The notes beneath the pieces were generated by a model. It saw only the letters and a program-made list of their open reading frames with translations, had not been told where the DNA came from and did not search any database. A stretch of 43,442 nucleotides of DNA from JAGQRJ01 sp041402045 (GTDB taxonomy: Bacteria > Planctomycetota > J058): positions 1 to 43,442 of the forward strand of contig JAWKSZ010000073.1 of assembly GCA_041402045.1 (NCBI GenBank), given 5' to 3'. Position 1 is the stretch's first letter; every line of letters starts with the position of its first letter. Position numbers and translations under genes: made by a program. Positions 40,635-43,442 of the stretch are shown piece after piece.

Positions 40635-42590
40635 ATGAAGGCAATGGTTTGGGGTGTCGCGCTGGTCGCCGCGGCGGGGATCGCTCAGGGACAAGAGGCG
40701 CGCGCCGCGTTCGGACGGGAGCTGCTCCAGCTCAGCCAGGCCACCGACCGCGGGGTCGCCGCGGTGGTGGCGAACCCGACCCGCGCGTTCCGCAGCCGGC
40801 TGGCCTTCGACGCGCGCGTGCGCGGCACCGCCTTCTGCGTCTCCGAGGACGGCTACATGCTGACCTACTCCGGCTACGTCGCCGGGCGGGACGCGGTAGA
40901 CCTCCTGTTCCACAAGGGGATCCGGGCCAAGGCCGACGTGGTCGGCTTCGACCTGCGCTGCGGGGTGGGCGTGCTCAAGCTGCAGGACCTGGGAACCCTC
41001 CGCCAGCGCCTGGGACACCTGGACGTGATCCCCCTCGGCGACTCGACGGGCCTGCGCCCCGGGAGCACGGTGTTCAGCTGCGGCAACGCCTACGACTCGA
41101 TCGGGATCGACGGCGTCCCGGCCCTCTCGCGGGGGACGGTGACGACCCTCGGTCGCATGCAGGACGCCGGCGTGTTCGGCGGCTACGCGATCGAGACCGA
41201 CGCCGCGGTCAACCCGGGCAGCTTCGGCGGCCCCCTCGTCGACCGCGACGGCAAGGCCGTGGGCCTCGTGATCCCGGTCTACTCCGAGCGCCGCTTCCTC
41301 GGCTGCGCCGTGCCGGTGAACCAGCTCCGCGCGAGCTACGACGCGATCACGCAGGGCCAGCCCCTGCGTCAGCCCTGGATCGGCGTGCAGCTCGAGCACA
41401 CCGGCGGTGAGGCCAAGGGCGGGCTGAGCGTGCTCGCCGTCGAGCCCAACTCCCCCGCTGCCAAGGCGGGGATCCAGGTCGGCGACCTCCTGACCTCCTT
41501 CGACGGCGCCGCGCTGCAGGACCCCGAGGACGTGCGCGCCCAGCTCGCGCAGCTGACCCCTGGCTGCCCCGTACGCCTGCGCGTCCAGCGCCAGAGTCGG
41601 ATCCACGACGCCGGCGGGAAGGGCGAGCGCCAGGCCCTGCGCCTGCGCCTGGTCCTGGCCGCGGGTGACCCGCTCCCCGGCCCCGCGGTCGCTCAGCGCC
41701 CGCAGCCTCAGCCGCGTCCGCAGCCCCAACCCCAGCCCCAGCCCAAGCAGAAGGTGCGCCTGGGCGTGGAGGTCAAGGAGCAGAGCGGCGCGGTCGTCGT
41801 GGTCGCCGTCGAGCCCGACTCCCCCTGCGGCCGCGCGGGCCTGCGGGCGGACGACGTGATCAAGAAGCTGGGCAAGGTCGACGTGGCCTCCATGGACGAC
41901 CTCGCCCGCGCGGTGGGCGCCCTGGGCGGCGCCTCCAAGGCGAACCTGACCCTCGAGCGCAACGGCTGGTCCCGCGACGTGGTCCTCGACTTCGGCGGCA
42001 GCAGCGAGCAGCCGACCACCGGCGCGCTGCCGGTCGAGAAGCGCGGCTACCTCGGCGTGTGGATGACCCCCAGCGGCGACGGCGGCGGCGCGCTCCTCGA
42101 CGGCGTGAGCAAGGACTCCCCGGCCAAGCGCGCCGGGCTCCAGGGCGGCGACCGGATCCTCATGGCCAACGGCAAGAAGATCGAGAGCACCAACGACCTG
42201 GTCGCCGTGCTCGAGACCCTCGGCCCCGGCGCGAACCTGATCCTGCGCGTGCAGCGCGGCGACCGCGAGCAGCCCGTGCGGATCCAGCTCGGCCCGCGCC
42301 CCTCCAGCGCGCCGCAGCCCGACCTCGACGGCAAGAGCGCCTACCTCGGCGCGCGCCTCGAGCCGACCCAGGGCGGGCTGAAGGTGGTCGAGGTCGACCC
42401 CCAGGGTCCCCTCGGCAACAGCGGGATCGCGGCCGGCGACGTGCTCGTGCGCTTCGGCAAGGCCAAGCTCGCTCAGCTCGAGGACCTGGTCGCCGCCATG
42501 AACGGCAAGAACCCCGGCGACAGCGTGGAGCTCGAGGTCTCCCGCGACGGCTGGAGCAAGACCCTGACCGTGCGCCTGGGCGCGCGCTGA
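40635..42590 (+). CDS. HtrA-like secreted pseudoprotease with four PDZ domains
   Basis: A 651-residue protein with a Sec signal (MKAMVWGVALVAAAGIAQG). Residues about 25-255 follow the HtrA/trypsin fold (GTAFCVSEDGYMLT, GVGVLKLQDLG, YAIETDAAVNPG, VGLVIPVY). The catalytic triad is gone: where active enzymes have NHVV there is YSGYVAG, the D-x-A-V-L-K aspartate is replaced in GVGVLKL, and the nucleophile motif GNSGGPL reads GSFGGPL, so Ser is Phe. Four PDZ domains follow (WIGVQLEH, LGVEVKEQ, YLGVWMTP, YLGARLEP), with a QPQP linker after the first. It is probably a periplasmic binding or chaperone-like scaffold. ATG follows GGAG (spacing 8). It is 25 nt upstream of a related PDZ-only gene. Confidence 0.83.
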   Translation: MKAMVWGVALVAAAGIAQGQEARAAFGRELLQLSQATDRGVAAVVANPTRAFRSRLAFDARVRGTAFCVSEDGYMLTYSGYVAGRDAVDLLFHKGIRAKADVVGFDLRCGVGVLKLQDLGTLRQRLGHLDVIPLGDSTGLRPGSTVFSCGNAYDSIGIDGVPALSRGTVTTLGRMQDAGVFGGYAIETDAAVNPGSFGGPLVDRDGKAVGLVIPVYSERRFLGCAVPVNQLRASYDAITQGQPLRQPWIGVQLEHTGGEAKGGLSVLAVEPNSPAAKAGIQVGDLLTSFDGAALQDPEDVRAQLAQLTPGCPVRLRVQRQSRIHDAGGKGERQALRLRLVLAAGDPLPGPAVAQRPQPQPRPQPQPQPQPKQKVRLGVEVKEQSGAVVVVAVEPDSPCGRAGLRADDVIKKLGKVDVASMDDLARAVGALGGASKANLTLERNGWSRDVVLDFGGSSEQPTTGALPVEKRGYLGVWMTPSGDGGGALLDGVSKDSPAKRAGLQGGDRILMANGKKIESTNDLVAVLETLGPGANLILRVQRGDREQPVRIQLGPRPSSAPQPDLDGKSAYLGARLEPTQGGLKVVEVDPQGPLGNSGIAAGDVLVRFGKAKLAQLEDLVAAMNGKNPGDSVELEVSRDGWSKTLTVRLGAR

Positions 42591-42615
42591 ACCCCAGAGA
42601 CAGAGGACGACACCC

Positions 42616-43442
42616 ATGATTCGCAGCATCGTGAGCCTGATCGCGCTCGCGCTCCTGAGCGCTGCCCCGGCCCTGGCCGGGGGGTTCCTCGGAGTGTGGC
42701 TCAACAAGGACGCCCCGGGCGGGCAGGGGGCGCTGATCGAGGAAGTCGCGCCCGAGTCCCCCGCGGCCGCCGCGGGCCTGCGCCCGGGCGACTACGTGGT
42801 CTCGGTCAACGGCCGCGCGACCGGCGACAGCGCCGCGTTCATCGGCCACCTGGAGCGCGCCCAGTCCGGGCAAACCTTGACCCTCGAGATCCAGCGCGAC
42901 GGCTGGGGCAAGCGGGTCGAGGTGAAGCTCGGGGCGCGCCCCGGCAGCGAGCGCGCGCCCAAGAGCGACGTGCCCCCCGCCACGCCGAACCAGCCCCGGG
43001 GCTTCCTGGGGATCATGCTCCGGCGGCCCTCCGCCCAGGAGTCGCGGCCGGTGATCGACGGCGTGCAGCCCGGGAGCCCCGCCGCGACCGGCGGGCTCAA
43101 GAACGGCGACGTCCTGACCCGGATCGGCGAGGTCCAGATCGAGGACACCGGCGACCTGATGCAGGCGCTGGCCCAGTACGGCCCGGGCGACCGGGTGCGG
43201 ATCGAGGTCGAGCGCGGCGGGCGCGGGGCGCGGGTCGAGGTGACCCTCGGCAACCCCGTGATCGAGGAGGAGACCCCGGCCCCGCGGGCGACCCCCAGCA
43301 CGCCGCCGGTCTACGCGCCGGCGGACAAGCAGCCCCCCTACCTTGGCGTGGCCCTCGACGACTCGAGCGGCTCGCTGAAGGTCGTGGAGCTCTCGGCCAA
43401 CAGCCCCGCCGAGTCGTCGGGCCTGCGCTCGGGGGACGAGAT
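42616..43442 (+). CDS. Secreted PDZ-only protein, 3' end outside the window
   Basis: ATG 42616 after AGAGG opens a Sec signal (MIRSIVSLIALALLSAAPAL, cleavage about ALAG). Three PDZ domains are visible: FLGVWLNKDAPGG, FLGIMLRRPSAQ and YLGVALDDSSG, each followed by the SPAAxxGLRxGDxxxxxxG core. Linkers are Pro-rich. The PDZ units resemble those of the preceding pseudoprotease (ending RDGWGKRVEVKLGAR against RDGWSKTLTVRLGAR), so this gene probably arose by duplication of its C-terminal half. The frame is open at the last base; the full size is unknown. Confidence 0.85.
   Translation, partial: MIRSIVSLIALALLSAAPALAGGFLGVWLNKDAPGGQGALIEEVAPESPAAAAGLRPGDYVVSVNGRATGDSAAFIGHLERAQSGQTLTLEIQRDGWGKRVEVKLGARPGSERAPKSDVPPATPNQPRGFLGIMLRRPSAQESRPVIDGVQPGSPAATGGLKNGDVLTRIGEVQIEDTGDLMQALAQYGPGDRVRIEVERGGRGARVEVTLGNPVIEEETPAPRATPSTPPVYAPADKQPPYLGVALDDSSGSLKVVELSANSPAESSGLRSGDE

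Noticed and set aside
1..43442. Mobile elements, CRISPR arrays, toxin-antitoxin or phage genes
   Set aside because: I looked for transposase or integrase motifs, terminal repeats, direct-repeat/spacer patterns and small coupled gene pairs, and saw none. The tRNA-Val has no integrase or repeated 3' end beside it.

Overview
The window is a very GC-rich, gene-dense piece of a Gram-negative chromosome. The best guess is Planctomycetota (inference). The evidence is an lpxA gene (lipid A, so an outer membrane), several Ser/Thr kinases fused to sulfatase-modifying-factor-like domains, FHA, FHA-DUF4388 and PilZ proteins, a YdjY-domain lipoprotein, squalene-cyclase-type repeats, and a vWA membrane protein of the kind common in that phylum. 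No insertion sequence, integrase, CRISPR array, rRNA or plasmid function is visible.

Layout. 1-4.2 kb (+): end of an RND efflux adaptor and its pump, the pump broken by one frameshift. 4.3-6.3 kb (-): kinase 1, read from a TTG start. 6.6-9.4 kb: a secreted unknown protein converging on hflX. 9.5-12.8 kb (+): two FHA proteins and a RING-like zinc-finger protein, then tRNA-Val(UAC) on the other strand. 12.9-14.1 kb (-): a FabZ-like dehydratase, rplT and rpmI. 14.35-18.2 kb (+): a shrunken threonyl-tRNA-synthetase relative, infC with an AUU start, an FHA-pseudokinase and lpxA. 18.2-22.8 kb (-): kinase 3, a PilZ protein and kinase 2. 22.9-25.75 kb (+): the vWA protein, its first 1.5 kb broken by many frameshifts. 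25.8-29 kb: two CAP-domain lipoproteins flanking an opposed alpha/beta-hydrolase lipoprotein. 34.3-28.95 kb (-): a tightly packed operon of YdjY lipoprotein, membrane protein, squalene-cyclase-like secreted protein, inositol-phosphate synthase and methyltransferase. 37-34.5 kb (-): prfB-glyA. 39.6-37 kb (-): a PARP-type zinc-finger protein coupled to a HEAT-repeat protein. 39.7-43.4 kb (+): an L7/L12-CTD-like protein, an inactive HtrA-like multi-PDZ protein and a PDZ-only protein that runs off the window.

Two themes stand out. First, signalling: three active-looking kinases, one pseudokinase, three FHA domains and a PilZ protein sit within 18 kb, intermixed with translation and lipid A genes. 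Second, dead-enzyme paralogues: a ThrRS without its catalytic motifs, a kinase without HRD or DFG, an HtrA without its serine and histidine, and a CAP protein with a degraded signature. The usual thrS-infC-rpmI-rplT cluster is rebuilt here as divergent units. Two stretches (about 22.6-24.4 kb and 30.4-31.0 kb), plus the pump at 3.8 kb, carry frameshifts that look more like consensus errors than biology. The most promising new biology is the ThrRS-like/infC unit, whose 5' element is shared with lpxA, and the PARP-finger/HEAT pair.
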